Below are positions 15,714 through 24,764 of a stretch of DNA of 64,000 nt, piece by piece; position 1 is the stretch's first letter, and every line of letters begins with the position of its first letter. The translations under genes and the position numbers were made by a program. The notes beneath the pieces are model-generated. The model had not been told where the DNA came from. It saw nothing but the letters and a program-made list of their open reading frames with translations, and searched no databases. The stretch covers positions 1,563,501-1,627,500 of the forward strand of contig NZ_CP066783.1 in NCBI RefSeq assembly GCF_019186805.1, given 5' to 3'. The stretch comes from Comamonas fluminis (GTDB lineage Bacteria > Pseudomonadota > Gammaproteobacteria > Burkholderiales > Burkholderiaceae_C).

Positions 15714-17852
15714 ATGCCGTTTGATTTTTCCGCACGCGCGCCATGGGGTTTGCCGGGCTTGAGAACTCTGGCGCTGGCGCTGACCGGCGCCGCTGCCGCG
15801 CTGGGCGGCTGGGGCTGCAATAGCGCCGCAGCGCAGGCCAACCCGGCTGCCAAGGTGGATGAGCGCTTTATTGCCGCCAATGCCCGCACCGGCAAAGACT
15901 GGCCCAGCTATGGGCTGAACTACCAGGAAAACCGCTTCAGCCCGCTCAAGCAGATCAATGATCGCAATGTGGGGCAACTGGGCCTGGCCTGGTCGTACAA
16001 CCTGGATTCATCGCGCGGCGTGGAGGCTACGCCCATCGTGGTGGGCGGGGTGATGTATGTCAGCGCGCCCTGGAGCGTGGTGCACGCCGTGGATGCGCGC
16101 ACCGGCAAGCCGTTGTGGACTTATGACCCGCAGGTGCCGCGAGAGATGGCCTACAAAGGCTGCTGCGATGTGGTCAACCGCGGCGTGGCGGTGTACCAGG
16201 GCAAGGTGTTTGTGGGGGCGTTTGATGGCCGGTTGATCGCGCTGGATGCTGCCACCGGCAAGCCCGTGTGGGCGACGGATACGGTGGAGAACAAGAAGTT
16301 CTCATACACCATTACCGGCGCGCCACGCGTGTTCAAGGGCAAGGTCTATATCGGCAACGGCGGCGCTGAATATGGGGCACGCGGCTATGTGACCGCTTAT
16401 GACGCCGAGACCGGCAAGCAGGTCTGGCGCTTCTACACCGTCCCTGGCGACCCTGAGCAGCCTTACGAAAGCAAGGCGCTGGAAGAGGCCGCCAGAACCT
16501 GGGACCCCGCAGGCAAGTACTGGGAGGCAGGCGGCGGCGGCACGGTCTGGAACTCGCTGGTGTTCGACCCCGAACTCAACCAGATGTATATCGGCGTGGG
16601 CAATGGCTCGCCCTGGGCGCATCGCAAGCGCAGCCCTGCCGGTGGCGACAACCTGTATCTGGGCTCCATCGTGGCGCTGGACCCGGATACGGGCGCCTAC
16701 AAATGGCATTACCAGGAAACGCCGGGCGATAACTGGGACTTCACTTCAGCCCAGGATATTGTTCAGGCCGATATCAAGATTGATAGCAAGCTGCGCAAGG
16801 TGCTGCTGCATGCGCCCAAGAATGGCTACTTTTTTGTGATTGACCGTGAAAGCGGCAAATTCATCTCGGCCAAAAACTTTGTGCCGGTGAACTGGGCCAA
16901 GGGCTTTGACAGCGCGGGTCGCCCCATCATGGACCCGGCTGTGCGTGTGGCCGAAAAAGCCGAGATCATTCCCGGCCCGCTGGGTGGGCACAACTGGCAT
17001 TCCATGTCGTTCAGCCCCCGCACAGGGCTGGCCTATATTCCGGCCCAGCATGTGCCGACTGCGCTGGCAGATGACCCGAACTGGAAGCAGTTCAACAGCA
17101 ACAAGCCGGGCCAGTTCATGAGCAACAACGGCTGGAATACCGGCCGCATCATGCTGCAGGCGCAGTCTCAGCCTTTTGGTCGCCTGATTGCCTGGGACCC
17201 GGTCAAGCAAAAAGAAGCCTGGCGCCATGAGCATGTCTCGCCCTGGAACGGCGGCACGCTGGCCACGGCGGGCAATCTGGTGTTTCAGGGCACGGCGGAT
17301 GCGCGCCTGCTGGCCTATGACGCCAGCAGCGGCAAAAAGCTCTGGGATGCGCCCATGGGCTCTGGTGTGATGGCCGCGCCTGTGACCTACGAGCTGGACG
17401 GCAAGCAATATGTCTCGATTGCCGTGGGCTGGGGCGGTGCGTTTGGCCTGGGCGACCGCGTGGCGGATTTCAAGAGCCCCGGCACCGTCTATACCTTTGT
17501 GCTGGGGGGCAAAGCGCCCATGCCCGAGCGTGTGGCCTATCAGATGAATGCGCTGGTGGGCGGCCTGCCGTACGACCCCAAGCTGGTGGCTGAGGGCGGG
17601 GCGCTTTACAACAGCAACTGTGTGGCCTGCCATGGCTTTCCGGGCATCAGCAAAGGAGGTGCGCTGCCCAGCCTCAGCTATCTGCCTGCGCCCATGATTG
17701 ACCAGTTGGGCACGTTCATCATCAACGGCCCGGCCACCTCACGCGGCATGCCCAACTTTGCGGGCAAGCTCAGCGAGGAGGATGTGCAGAAGATTCGCGC
17801 CTTTATTCTGGGCATGGCCGATGCGGTGCGGCCGCAGGGCGCCGCCAAATAA
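15714..17852 (+). CDS. Quinohemoprotein (PQQ and heme c) alcohol dehydrogenase
   Basis: 712 residues from ATG 15714, preceded by AAGGGGAG. A signal peptide covers about residues 1-41, so the enzyme is periplasmic. The eight-bladed PQQ propeller (about 50-600) carries the adjacent-cysteine disulfide Cys150-Cys151 (KGCCDVV) that clamps PQQ, and the GDNWDFTSAQ segment near the catalytic Asp. The C-terminal cytochrome domain has a CVACH heme site (636-640) with the likely distal Met679 (RGMPNF). Length and order match the type I quinohemoprotein ethanol dehydrogenase of C. testosteroni, which oxidises primary alcohols and aldehydes. No pqq biosynthesis genes lie nearby. Confidence 0.95.
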   Translation: MPFDFSARAPWGLPGLRTLALALTGAAAALGGWGCNSAAAQANPAAKVDERFIAANARTGKDWPSYGLNYQENRFSPLKQINDRNVGQLGLAWSYNLDSSRGVEATPIVVGGVMYVSAPWSVVHAVDARTGKPLWTYDPQVPREMAYKGCCDVVNRGVAVYQGKVFVGAFDGRLIALDAATGKPVWATDTVENKKFSYTITGAPRVFKGKVYIGNGGAEYGARGYVTAYDAETGKQVWRFYTVPGDPEQPYESKALEEAARTWDPAGKYWEAGGGGTVWNSLVFDPELNQMYIGVGNGSPWAHRKRSPAGGDNLYLGSIVALDPDTGAYKWHYQETPGDNWDFTSAQDIVQADIKIDSKLRKVLLHAPKNGYFFVIDRESGKFISAKNFVPVNWAKGFDSAGRPIMDPAVRVAEKAEIIPGPLGGHNWHSMSFSPRTGLAYIPAQHVPTALADDPNWKQFNSNKPGQFMSNNGWNTGRIMLQAQSQPFGRLIAWDPVKQKEAWRHEHVSPWNGGTLATAGNLVFQGTADARLLAYDASSGKKLWDAPMGSGVMAAPVTYELDGKQYVSIAVGWGGAFGLGDRVADFKSPGTVYTFVLGGKAPMPERVAYQMNALVGGLPYDPKLVAEGGALYNSNCVACHGFPGISKGGALPSLSYLPAPMIDQLGTFIINGPATSRGMPNFAGKLSEEDVQKIRAFILGMADAVRPQGAAK

Positions 17853-17862
17853 GGTAGGTGTA

Positions 17863-18207
17863 TCAGGGCCGGGGGCCGTTGCCCTGATCTGAGCGTGCAG
17901 CCGCTGCAGCGGCGTCCATTTGCTGCAGCCGCTGTTGCATGGCGTCGTGCGAAAGGCCGCTGCTGTCCGCAGCAGGGCGGGCAAACATATCGCGCCCTTG
18001 CTGATTTTGGGTATTGAGGTTGAATTTCAGCTCGTTGCGCCTGGGCTGCTGGCCAGCGAGCAGGTTCTGATGCTGTACGGCAGCCTCGCTGCCACTGCAC
18101 TCATAGCCCACGCCACTGGCATTGACGCAGCGGGCGCGCTGGGCGTGGGCGGCGCTGCAGATCAGCGCGGCGCCCATCAGCAGCATGGCAAACGAAGTTC
18201 GGTGCAT
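17863..18207 (-). CDS. Small secreted hypothetical protein
   Basis: 114 residues from ATG 18207, with AGGA six bases upstream. A longer frame to 18378 lacks a good start. The first 22 residues (MHRTSFAMLLMGAALICSAA then HAQ) are a typical signal peptide. The mature part is Gln/Ala-rich with two cysteines (RCVNASGVGYEC) near its start and a helical QQRLQQMDAAAAA end. Resembles small DUF4124-like periplasmic proteins only in the Cys-containing start. Function unknown. Ends 10 bases from the alcohol dehydrogenase stop (convergent). Confidence 0.6.
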   Translation of the reverse strand: MHRTSFAMLLMGAALICSAAHAQRARCVNASGVGYECSGSEAAVQHQNLLAGQQPRRNELKFNLNTQNQQGRDMFARPAADSSGLSHDAMQQRLQQMDAAAAAARSDQGNGPRP

Positions 18208-18286
18208 GGCAGTCCTTTGCGTGAAGAATGCCATGCTAGGCCGTTCTGGCCTGTGCAGTATTACAGGCCGCAGTGACCAGCGAGGG

Positions 18287-18985
18287 TCAAAGTCCCAGCG
18301 ACTTGAGCAGATCGTCGGTATCGCTTTGCGATGCTTCGGTATTGATAGCTGCAGTCGCTTGTTTGCTATGGGCTTCATGGGTTTCTGCCATGACGCGATC
18401 GGGATCGGGCTTTTCCTGGGCCTCGAAGTCCTTGATCTTGATGAACTCCATGTGGTCCACCGCCATCTCCAGATAGAAGATGTTGTGATTGCCTGTGTAG
18501 AAGGTCACGCGGCGGGCTTCGGGGGCGTCCAGGTTGGCGTCCACGCTCAGGTTCACCTGCTTGTTCAGGCGAATCATCTTGGGCTGGCTTTGCGAGATAT
18601 GGGTCTGCAGCTCGCGCTGAACCTTGCTGGTGAAGTCGCCCACGACCTGGTTCATCAGCTCGCCCATGACGTTGCTCACATCATCCGAGGTATAGGCATT
18701 GGCCAGATCGCTTTCGGCCATGCCCATGGACAGCAGATAGCTGCGATACAGCTCCATCGCCGCTTCGGCCGAGAAGTTGATGATGATGAGGGCCGAGAAG
18801 CCACCGTCGATCAGCACAAAGCAGCCAATATCCGGTTTGAGGCTGGTCTTGGTGATGCGCTGCACCATGCCCGAATACTGAATCGGGCACTGGGTGGCGA
18901 CCTGCAGCACGCGCGAGACGGAATTGCACAGGGCAATCAGCACGTCTTCGGTGCCGTGAATGATGGGGGCGTTTTGTGGGCTCAT
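18287..18985 (-). CDS. DUF3334 / CheX-like protein
   Basis: 232 residues. The central segment (about 35-110: GMVQRITKTSLKPDIGCFVL, then INFSAEAAMELYRSYL, then NVMGELMNQVVGDF) has the ENxxGEL-type layout of CheX/CheC-like proteins and matches DUF3334 as I recall it. The C-terminus QSDTDDLLKSLGL resembles the short peptide found at the ends of flagellar and chemotaxis proteins. A role around chemotaxis or c-di-GMP is inferred only. The codons for SKQATAAINTEAS (about 18335-18373) contain GATAGCTGCAGTCGCTT, a copy of the dispersed repeat captured inside the coding sequence. Confidence 0.75.
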   Translation of the reverse strand: MSPQNAPIIHGTEDVLIALCNSVSRVLQVATQCPIQYSGMVQRITKTSLKPDIGCFVLIDGGFSALIIINFSAEAAMELYRSYLLSMGMAESDLANAYTSDDVSNVMGELMNQVVGDFTSKVQRELQTHISQSQPKMIRLNKQVNLSVDANLDAPEARRVTFYTGNHNIFYLEMAVDHMEFIKIKDFEAQEKPDPDRVMAETHEAHSKQATAAINTEASQSDTDDLLKSLGL

Positions 18986-19018
18986 GGCTGCGGTGTTTCA
19001 ACAGATGCCTGATTATGG

Positions 19019-19037
19019 ATGCAACACTTTGTTGCAT
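19019..19037. promoter_or_regulatory. Perfect palindrome between divergent genes
   Basis: ATGCAACA-CTT-TGTTGCAT, eight-base arms with a three-base spacer, located 33 bases upstream of the DUF3334 start and 75 bases upstream of the lipoprotein start. A likely operator. The regulator is unknown. The TGTTGCA half-site is also found upstream of the phasin gene. Confidence 0.5.
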
Positions 19038-19112
19038 TCAACAAGGTCAAGCCAGAACATCGCATCAGGGTCTGGTAACGTGCGCGCTGTTGATGAGATT
19101 GCAGAGGACTTC

Positions 19113-19622
19113 ATGCAGAACAAGCTGTGGCAGGCATTGGCCGGCACGTTGGTGGTAATGGGCCTGGCGGGCTGCTCTACGGTGGCCTCCATGGGCGACA
19201 AGGTATCGCAGACCTGGGACAAGACCTGGTCCAGCTTCAGTGGCAAGAGTGCGCAGACCCCGGTGGAAGAGGCCAGACCCAAGGCTGCGGCCGTGGCAGA
19301 GCCAGCAGGCCTCAAGCCCGGCAGCCAGTCTGGCAACTGGAAGGGCCTCTACAGTCTGGAAGGTGAGCGCGGGCGTTTTCAGGAATGCGGCACGGGCCAG
19401 ATGGTGCCGGTGCTGGCTGAAAAAGACAATGTGCTGCTGGAGCAGGCCTATCTGAACACCCGCAGCAACGCATCGGCCGTGATGCTGGCCGAAGTGGTAG
19501 GCCGCATGGTGGAGCAGCCCGCCAGCGACCCGGTGCTGGCCCAGCAGGGGCGCAAGGTGCTGGCGCTGCGTGTGGAGCGTTTTGTCACGCTGTCCAGCAA
19601 ATCGGTCTGCGTGCAGAACTGA
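19113..19622 (+). CDS. Outer-membrane-type lipoprotein, NlpE-like C-terminus possible
   Basis: 169 residues from ATG 19113, with AGAGGA upstream. The signal peptide ends in the lipobox LAGC (Cys21), so the mature protein is lipidated. A Pro/Ala-rich linker follows to about residue 70, then a compact beta-rich domain (GNWKGLYSLEGERGRFQEC, then GTGQMVPVLAEKD). The domain has a distant look of NlpE or heat-shock-type META lipoproteins, which is a weak suggestion. A terminator follows. Confidence 0.7.
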   Translation: MQNKLWQALAGTLVVMGLAGCSTVASMGDKVSQTWDKTWSSFSGKSAQTPVEEARPKAAAVAEPAGLKPGSQSGNWKGLYSLEGERGRFQECGTGQMVPVLAEKDNVLLEQAYLNTRSNASAVMLAEVVGRMVEQPASDPVLAQQGRKVLALRVERFVTLSSKSVCVQN

Positions 19623-19643
19623 TCGGTACGCTCTGAAGACAAG

Positions 19644-19673
19644 GAGCCAGCAAATGCTGGCTCTCTTCTTTTG
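19644..19673 (+). terminator. Terminator after the lipoprotein gene
   Basis: GAGCCAGC-AAAT-GCTGGCTC followed by TCTTCTTTT. A copy of the dispersed repeat (GATAGCTGCCAGCGCTTGAC) follows at 19673-19708. Confidence 0.8.
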
Positions 19674-19720
19674 ATAGCTGCCAGCGCTTGACAGGTAAGC
19701 GCTGCAGCCTTGTTGGATGC

Positions 19721-20761
19721 TTATTTCGCAGCCGAGCGCGCCTGCTGCAGCCAGCCATCAAAAGTCGTCTGATGGGCCTTGATCCAGCCCTCGGTATGGC
19801 GTTCGATGTCGGATTGTTTGCCCTGGCCCTGGCTCATCATGAAGTTCTGGGCATTGATATCGCCCACGGGCAGCTTGATGATTTCAAACAGCTTGGCTGC
19901 AGCGGGGTTCTGCTCGGCCCAGACCTTGTTGGCCACGATTTGCTGGTTGTTGGCGATAAAGCCGTAGTTCTTGCCGTTGGGCAGCTTGGTGTCCGTACCC
20001 GATTGCTCGCCGGGCAGCGAAGAGAACGGCACCTGCAGCCACACCACATCCTTGCCCGGCTTGAGCACATTGCTCACCCAGTACGGCGTCCAAGTGTAGT
20101 AGAGGATGGGCTTGCCTGCCTTGTAGCGGGTGATGGTGTCAGCCATCAGCGCCGAATACGTGCCCTGCTTGTGCGTGACGGTGTCGCGCAGCTTGTAGGC
20201 GGTGAGCTGGTGCTCGATCATGGCCTCGCAGCCCCAGCCGGGTGTGCAGCCCGTCAGGTCGGCTTTGCCGTCGCCGTCGGTATCAAACAGCTTGGCAATT
20301 TCGGGGTCCTTGAGCTGGCCGATATTGGTGATTTGGTGCGCGTCGGCCGTCTTCTTGTCGATCAGATAGCCCTGGGCCGCGTTGGCCGAGAAGATGCCCT
20401 TGCGGTAGAGCTTGGCATCGCCACCGGCGTTCTTGTAATAGTCGGCGTGCAGCGGGTTCCAGTGGTTGGCCATGAAGGTGGCGTCGCCGTTGGCCAGCGC
20501 AATGTGGGCCGTGGGGTATTCCACCTCCTTCATGGGCTGCACGTCGTAGCCCAGCTTTTGCAGCGCCTTCATCACCAGCAGGGTCTGGAAGGTTTCTTCG
20601 GCAATCGAGCTTTTCAGCGGCTGAACCTTGACGCCCTTGCCCGGCAGCGCATCAGCGGCCAGTGCGCTGCCTGCTGCCAGGGCCAGGCTTGCGGCGGCGG
20701 TGCCAGCCAGCAGCCAGCGGTTCAGAGTGCGGCGGGAGTTCAGTGTGATGCTTGTCTTCAT
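19721..20761 (-). CDS. proX: Glycine betaine/proline ABC transporter, binding protein
   Basis: 346 residues with a signal peptide (about 1-36, ending SALA-AD). It binds glycine betaine, proline betaine or related osmoprotectants in the periplasm. Recognisable ProX segments are [20 protein letters not shown] near residue 48, MANHWNPLH near residue 97, and [12 protein letters not shown] near residue 222, where Trp residues cage the quaternary ammonium group. It is third in the proVWX operon, 24 bases after proW, with AAGGAG before the ATG. Confidence 0.93.
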   Translation of the reverse strand: MKTSITLNSRRTLNRWLLAGTAAASLALAAGSALAADALPGKGVKVQPLKSSIAEETFQTLLVMKALQKLGYDVQPMKEVEYPTAHIALANGDATFMANHWNPLHADYYKNAGGDAKLYRKGIFSANAAQGYLIDKKTADAHQITNIGQLKDPEIAKLFDTDGDGKADLTGCTPGWGCEAMIEHQLTAYKLRDTVTHKQGTYSALMADTITRYKAGKPILYYTWTPYWVSNVLKPGKDVVWLQVPFSSLPGEQSGTDTKLPNGKNYGFIANNQQIVANKVWAEQNPAAAKLFEIIKLPVGDINAQNFMMSQGQGKQSDIERHTEGWIKAHQTTFDGWLQQARSAAK

Positions 20762-20785
20762 GATTTCTCCTTGTTTCCTATGGCT

Positions 20786-21997
20786 TCAGGCCTTGGCTGG
20801 TGTGGCAGCTTGCTCAGGTGTGGGGGCAGGTGGCTGGCGGCGCAGCATGCGCGAGACCAGACCCACGGGGCCGGTAGCCCACCAGCGGGCGCTGCCACGC
20901 TTGGGCTCGCCCATGGCCTGGGTGATGCGGTCCAGCACGATGGCCAGCAACACAATGCCCAGGCCGCCTACGGTGGCCAGACCCATGTCTAGACGGCCAA
21001 TGCCGCGCAGCACCATCTGGCCCAGCCCGCCCACGGCAATCATGGAAGCGATCACCACCATGGACAGCGACAGCATCAGCGCCTGGTTGATACCGGCCAT
21101 GATGGACGGCATGGACAGCGGTAGTTGCACCTTCCACAGCAGTTGCATGGGCGAAGCGCCATAGGCGCGGCTAGCTTCGATCAAGTCCGGGCGCACCTGG
21201 CGGATACCCAGGTTTGTCAGGCGAATCAGCGGCGGCAGCGCAAAAACAATGGTCACGATGACGCCGGGCACGTTGCCAATGCCAAACAGCATCACCACCG
21301 GCACCAGATAGACGAAGGCGGGCGTGGTTTGCATGGCGTCCAGCAGCGGGCGGGTCCAGCGCTGGGCGCGGTCGCTGCTGGCCAGCAAGATGCCAGCGGG
21401 CAGGCCAATCACGATGCAGAAGAACAGCGAGGTCAGCACCAGGGCCAGCGTCACCATGGCTTCGGACCAGATGCCCAGCAGCGCCACGATCAGCAGCGAA
21501 ACCGCCGAGCCAATGGCCAGCTTGCGGCCCGCAAACTGCCAGGCCAGCAGCGCAATCAGCAGCACCAGCACCGGCATGGGCAGGGTCTGCAGCACATCGG
21601 TCACGCCGTTGAGCGTGGCGTCAATCGGGGTGCGAACCGCCTGAAAGAAGGGGCGGAAATGATCGACAACCCAGGTCAGGCCGTTGTTGATGGAGTCCTG
21701 CACAGGCAGGCCTTCGGTGGTGATCTGGTGCCACAGGTGGCCCGGACCGCCGTCGTCAGCAGGCATGTCGCTGGTGGCTGGGGCGCTGAGCCAGTCGCTG
21801 GTGCTGACGGCGTCTGCCGCATTAGCGCTGCTGCTGGCCCAGGGATCGGCGTCCACATCGCTGGCAGATGGTGTTGCGGTGGTTGAGGGTGCGGTAGTTG
21901 AGGGAGCAGTGTCGGGTGCCGAGGCGGCTGCCCATGGGTCTTCAAAAGCCGTGCTCGGGGTTGGGGTGCTGGGGTTGTTCAGTGCGTTATCAGTCAA
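20786..21997 (-). CDS. proW: Glycine betaine/proline ABC transporter, permease
   Basis: 403 residues. The start is TTG at 21997, supported by a perfect AAGGAGG seven bases upstream, and no ATG competes. Residues 1-75 are an unusual Thr/Pro/Ala/Ser-rich soluble extension (TAPSTTAPSTTATPSAS), after which the ProW fold follows with six membrane segments. The EAA loop (EASRAYGASPMQLLWKVQLP) contacts ProV. The extension is positioned beside the similar repeat tail of ProV, 12 bases away in the DNA. Confidence 0.93.
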   Translation of the reverse strand: MTDNALNNPSTPTPSTAFEDPWAAASAPDTAPSTTAPSTTATPSASDVDADPWASSSANAADAVSTSDWLSAPATSDMPADDGGPGHLWHQITTEGLPVQDSINNGLTWVVDHFRPFFQAVRTPIDATLNGVTDVLQTLPMPVLVLLIALLAWQFAGRKLAIGSAVSLLIVALLGIWSEAMVTLALVLTSLFFCIVIGLPAGILLASSDRAQRWTRPLLDAMQTTPAFVYLVPVVMLFGIGNVPGVIVTIVFALPPLIRLTNLGIRQVRPDLIEASRAYGASPMQLLWKVQLPLSMPSIMAGINQALMLSLSMVVIASMIAVGGLGQMVLRGIGRLDMGLATVGGLGIVLLAIVLDRITQAMGEPKRGSARWWATGPVGLVSRMLRRQPPAPTPEQAATPAKA

Positions 21998-22009
21998 ATC
22001 GTTCCCTCC

Positions 22010-23371
22010 TTATGGTGCGACAGTCGGTGCTGAGGTCGGTGCTGCGGTTGGTGCTGTGGTCGGTGCTGTGGTCGGTGCTGTGGTCGGTGTCGCGCTGGCT
22101 GCGCCCTGTGCACCGGGCTGGAAGTGCGGGTTCAGCTTGATGGGCGGAATTTCCTTTTGCGGTGGCGGCACGGGCGGGGTGTCGCGGTCCAGGAACTTGA
22201 GCATGGTGGTGCGGCTGATAACGCCCAGGTATTTGCTGTTCTCATCCACCACAGGCAGCGCAAAGGGCGGCACGGCCACGGTGCCAAACAGCTCGGCCAC
22301 CGGGGTGTTGCTGGCAATCGGCTGCACATCGGGGATGAAGGCGTGCTGCAGGCCTAGCATGCCCTCGTGGCCATGCAGCGCATCACGCAGCGACTGCGAG
22401 GACACCACGCCCAAGAAACGCTTGCGGGCGTTGAGCACATAGGCGTAGTCGCGGTCGGAGTCCTGCAGCAGGCGCAGCGCGGCGCGGCAGCCACGGTCGC
22501 TGTGCTCGGAAATCACCGTCAGCGCCTGGCGGGCAATGTCGGAGGCCTTGAACACGGCAGCCGCGTCCACGCCCTGAATAAAGGTGCGCACATATTCGTT
22601 GGCGGGGTTGCGCAGAATGTCGTCGGGTGTGCCCACCTGCTGCACCACGCCGTCTTTCATGATGGCGATGCGGTCGCCAATGCGCATGGCTTCGTCCAGA
22701 TCGTGCGAGATGAAGACGATGGTGCGGCGCTTGATCTCCTGCAGGCGCAGCAGCTCGGACTGCATTTCGGTGCGGATGATGGGGTCCAGCGCCGAGAAGG
22801 CTTCGTCCATCAGCAGGATGGACGGGTCAGACGCCAGCGCACGGGCCAGGCCTACGCGCTGCTGCATGCCGCCCGAGAGTTCGTCGGGGTAGCTGGCGCC
22901 CCAGGCGCCCAGGCCCACCTGCTCCAGCGCATCCTGCGCCTGTTGCTGGCGGGTGGCACGGTCCACACCGGCCAGTTCCAGGCCAAAGGCCGTGTTGTCC
23001 AGCACCGTCAGGTGAGGCATCAGCGCAAACGACTGAAACACCATCGAAATGTCTTTGCGGCGCAGGGCGCGCAGTTCCTTGTCGCTCAAGGCGTTGATGT
23101 CTTCACCGTCCACCAGAATGCGGCCCGCCGTGGGTTCGATCAAACGGTTGAGCATGCGCACCAGCGTGGATTTGCCTGAGCCCGACAGGCCCATGACGAC
23201 AAAGATTTCACCGGCTTCGATGGTGAAGTGGGCGTCGAACACGCCGATGGACTGGCCGGTGCGGGCCAGGATTTCCTGCTTGTTCAGGCCTTGCTTGACA
23301 AGGCTGAGCGCGGTTTTCGGGTCGTTGCCGAAGACCTTGAAGACGTGATCGATAGCGATTTGCTTGGCCAC
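22010..23371 (-). CDS. proV: Glycine betaine/proline ABC transporter, ATPase
   Basis: 453 residues from GTG 23371 (GGAG upstream). Extensions beyond that lack a start. Walker A is GLSGSGKST, the signature is LSGGMQQR, and Walker B is ILLMDEA. Two CBS domains (about 285-400) probably sense ionic strength, as in OpuA/ProV. The last about 25 residues are a tandem [12 protein letters not shown] repeat, absent from E. coli ProV. First gene of proVWX. Osmotic induction is expected from the family but not shown here. Confidence 0.94.
   Translation of the reverse strand: MAKQIAIDHVFKVFGNDPKTALSLVKQGLNKQEILARTGQSIGVFDAHFTIEAGEIFVVMGLSGSGKSTLVRMLNRLIEPTAGRILVDGEDINALSDKELRALRRKDISMVFQSFALMPHLTVLDNTAFGLELAGVDRATRQQQAQDALEQVGLGAWGASYPDELSGGMQQRVGLARALASDPSILLMDEAFSALDPIIRTEMQSELLRLQEIKRRTIVFISHDLDEAMRIGDRIAIMKDGVVQQVGTPDDILRNPANEYVRTFIQGVDAAAVFKASDIARQALTVISEHSDRGCRAALRLLQDSDRDYAYVLNARKRFLGVVSSQSLRDALHGHEGMLGLQHAFIPDVQPIASNTPVAELFGTVAVPPFALPVVDENSKYLGVISRTTMLKFLDRDTPPVPPPQKEIPPIKLNPHFQPGAQGAASATPTTAPTTAPTTAPTAAPTSAPTVAP
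22021..22095. repeat. Twelve-base tandem repeat in the proV 3' end
   Basis: GGTCGGTGCTGT-type units repeat about six times with small variations, encoding the Thr-Thr/Ala-Ala-Pro tail of ProV. In-frame unit length means copy-number change would alter tail length without frameshift. Confidence 0.75.
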
Positions 23372-24021
23372 TGTGGCGTTCTCCTTTTGGATGAGATGGA
23401 ACACAGTCCATCGCCCACATCCGGCACAGGCCGGGGGCGATGGCGCGCAAGCCAAAATGAAAGCTCTGATGCTGCAGCTCAGCCTGTGTGTTGAGCACAG
23501 GCTGCGCAATGCAGTGGGCGCGGTAGCTGCGCCGTTGGTTCAGCCCGGATGGCACAAGCGAGGTGTGCGCAAGAGCTGCAAAGCAAGGAGAAGCGGGAAC
23601 AACAACTGGGCAAGGTACCGACGGGCACACCGCAGTGTTACTTCTCAGGCGGCTGGTTCCGACTCGAAAGCCCGGAAAAAGCCTGTTTGCATCAGAGCCG
23701 TGTTTCGGCCCGGTTGACGGGGCTGCAGCCCGGTGAGGGCCACGGCTTTCCGCCGGGAAAAAGGGATCAGCCGCATTCAAAAAGAATGGGTGATGACCTG
23801 CAAGGCAGGCTGTAAATGACTTTTTAATATATCGACTTGAGTTTTATGCGTCAAATCGAGCTGTAAGAAAGGAGGCCAAACCATGGCAGATTGGGCCTCT
23901 TTGAAACAGCAGGTGCTTCCAAAAAAATAGCGGTATGCGCTTGATATCAAAGTGTTTGACAGCTGTTTGGTTGCAATTTTTGTAACTTGTCAGCTTTTGC
24001 TGCGAAATATGAGTCTGCAAG
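23372..24021. other. Long intergenic region upstream of proV
   Basis: About 650 bases without a convincing gene. Open frames here have no ribosome site or family likeness. It contains the proV promoter side, a GC-rich stretch to about 23815 and an AT-rich stretch (23815-24020) with a dispersed repeat copy near 23921-23955. A small RNA or regulatory leader is possible but I see no specific signature. Confidence 0.5.
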
Positions 24022-24062
24022 CATGAAAAAAGCCCCGTCATGGCAGGCCATGCGGGGCTTGA
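24022..24062 (-). terminator. Terminator of the UPF0114 gene
   Basis: Minus strand CAAGCCCCGCATGGCC pairs with GGCCATGACGGGGCTT with small internal asymmetry, followed by TTTTTT. It begins about 17 bases past the stop. Confidence 0.8.
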
Positions 24063-24078
24063 TGGGGTAAATCAACTA

Positions 24079-24747
24079 TCAGTGGTGGTGGCTGCTGCTG
24101 GTGAGCTTGTCGGTATAGGCAATGGCCAGCGCGCTCAGCAGGAAGACCACATGGATGATGGTCTGCCACATCAGCACCTGCACCTCGTAGCTGCCTGCGT
24201 TGATAAAGCTCTTGAGCAGGTGGATGGAGCTGATGCCGATGATGGACAGGGCCAGCTTGACCTTGAGCACCGAGGCGTTCACATGGCTGAGCCACTCGGG
24301 CTGGTCGGGGTGAGACTCCAGACCCAGGCGGCTGACAAAGGTCTCGTAGCCCCCCACGATGACCATGATGAGCAGGTTGGAGATCATCACCACATCAATC
24401 AGCGCCAGCACCACCAGCATGATGATGGTCTCGTTCAGGTGGGTGATCTCCACATCACTCTTGTAGCCAATATTGGTGATGAGGGCCTGCAGTGCTTCCT
24501 GGTTGCCGAAAACGGCTTCCACCAGATGCCACAGCTCCAGCAAAAAGTGCCAGACATAGACGCCCTGTGCGGCGATCAGCCCCAGATACAGCGGCAGCTG
24601 CAGCCAGCGGCTGGCAAAAATCAGCGAGGGCAGGGGGCGCAGCGCGGCTGGCGCCTGGTAGCTGGCGGGGGACTGCGGGGCCGCGGTACTGGCGGTCACA
24701 GGGGCGTTGGGGGCAGCATCGGCTGCGTTGGGTGGATTGCGGCTCAT
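24079..24747 (-). CDS. UPF0114 (YqhA) family membrane protein
   Basis: 222 residues from ATG 24747. After a Pro/Ala-rich N-terminal tail, there are four hydrophobic segments (about 50-70, 95-125, 150-175, 185-205) in the TIGR00645/YqhA pattern, with [20 protein letters not shown] as a recognisable loop. The function of the family is unknown. Its C-terminus ends in three His. Start choice is complicated by a 17-base tandem duplication of the start region. No clear ribosome site is seen. Confidence 0.8.
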   Translation of the reverse strand: MSRNPPNAADAAPNAPVTASTAAPQSPASYQAPAALRPLPSLIFASRWLQLPLYLGLIAAQGVYVWHFLLELWHLVEAVFGNQEALQALITNIGYKSDVEITHLNETIIMLVVLALIDVVMISNLLIMVIVGGYETFVSRLGLESHPDQPEWLSHVNASVLKVKLALSIIGISSIHLLKSFINAGSYEVQVLMWQTIIHVVFLLSALAIAYTDKLTSSSHHH

Positions 24748-24764
24748 GGTGGATTGCGGCTCAT
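24731..24764 (-). repeat. 17-base tandem duplication covering a start codon
   Basis: ATGAGCCGCAATCCACC occurs twice head-to-tail on the minus strand. The upstream ATG (24764) is out of frame and reads MSRNPP then TGA, with the TGA overlapping the true ATG. This creates a six-codon leader frame translationally coupled to the gene. Confidence 0.85.

Noticed and set aside
22021..22095. Tandem repeat considered as CRISPR or iteron
   Set aside because: Twelve-base in-frame units inside proV, no spacers and no replication gene nearby.
23549..23815. 88-codon frame upstream of proV
   Set aside because: No ribosome site, no recognisable sequence, sits in a likely leader region.
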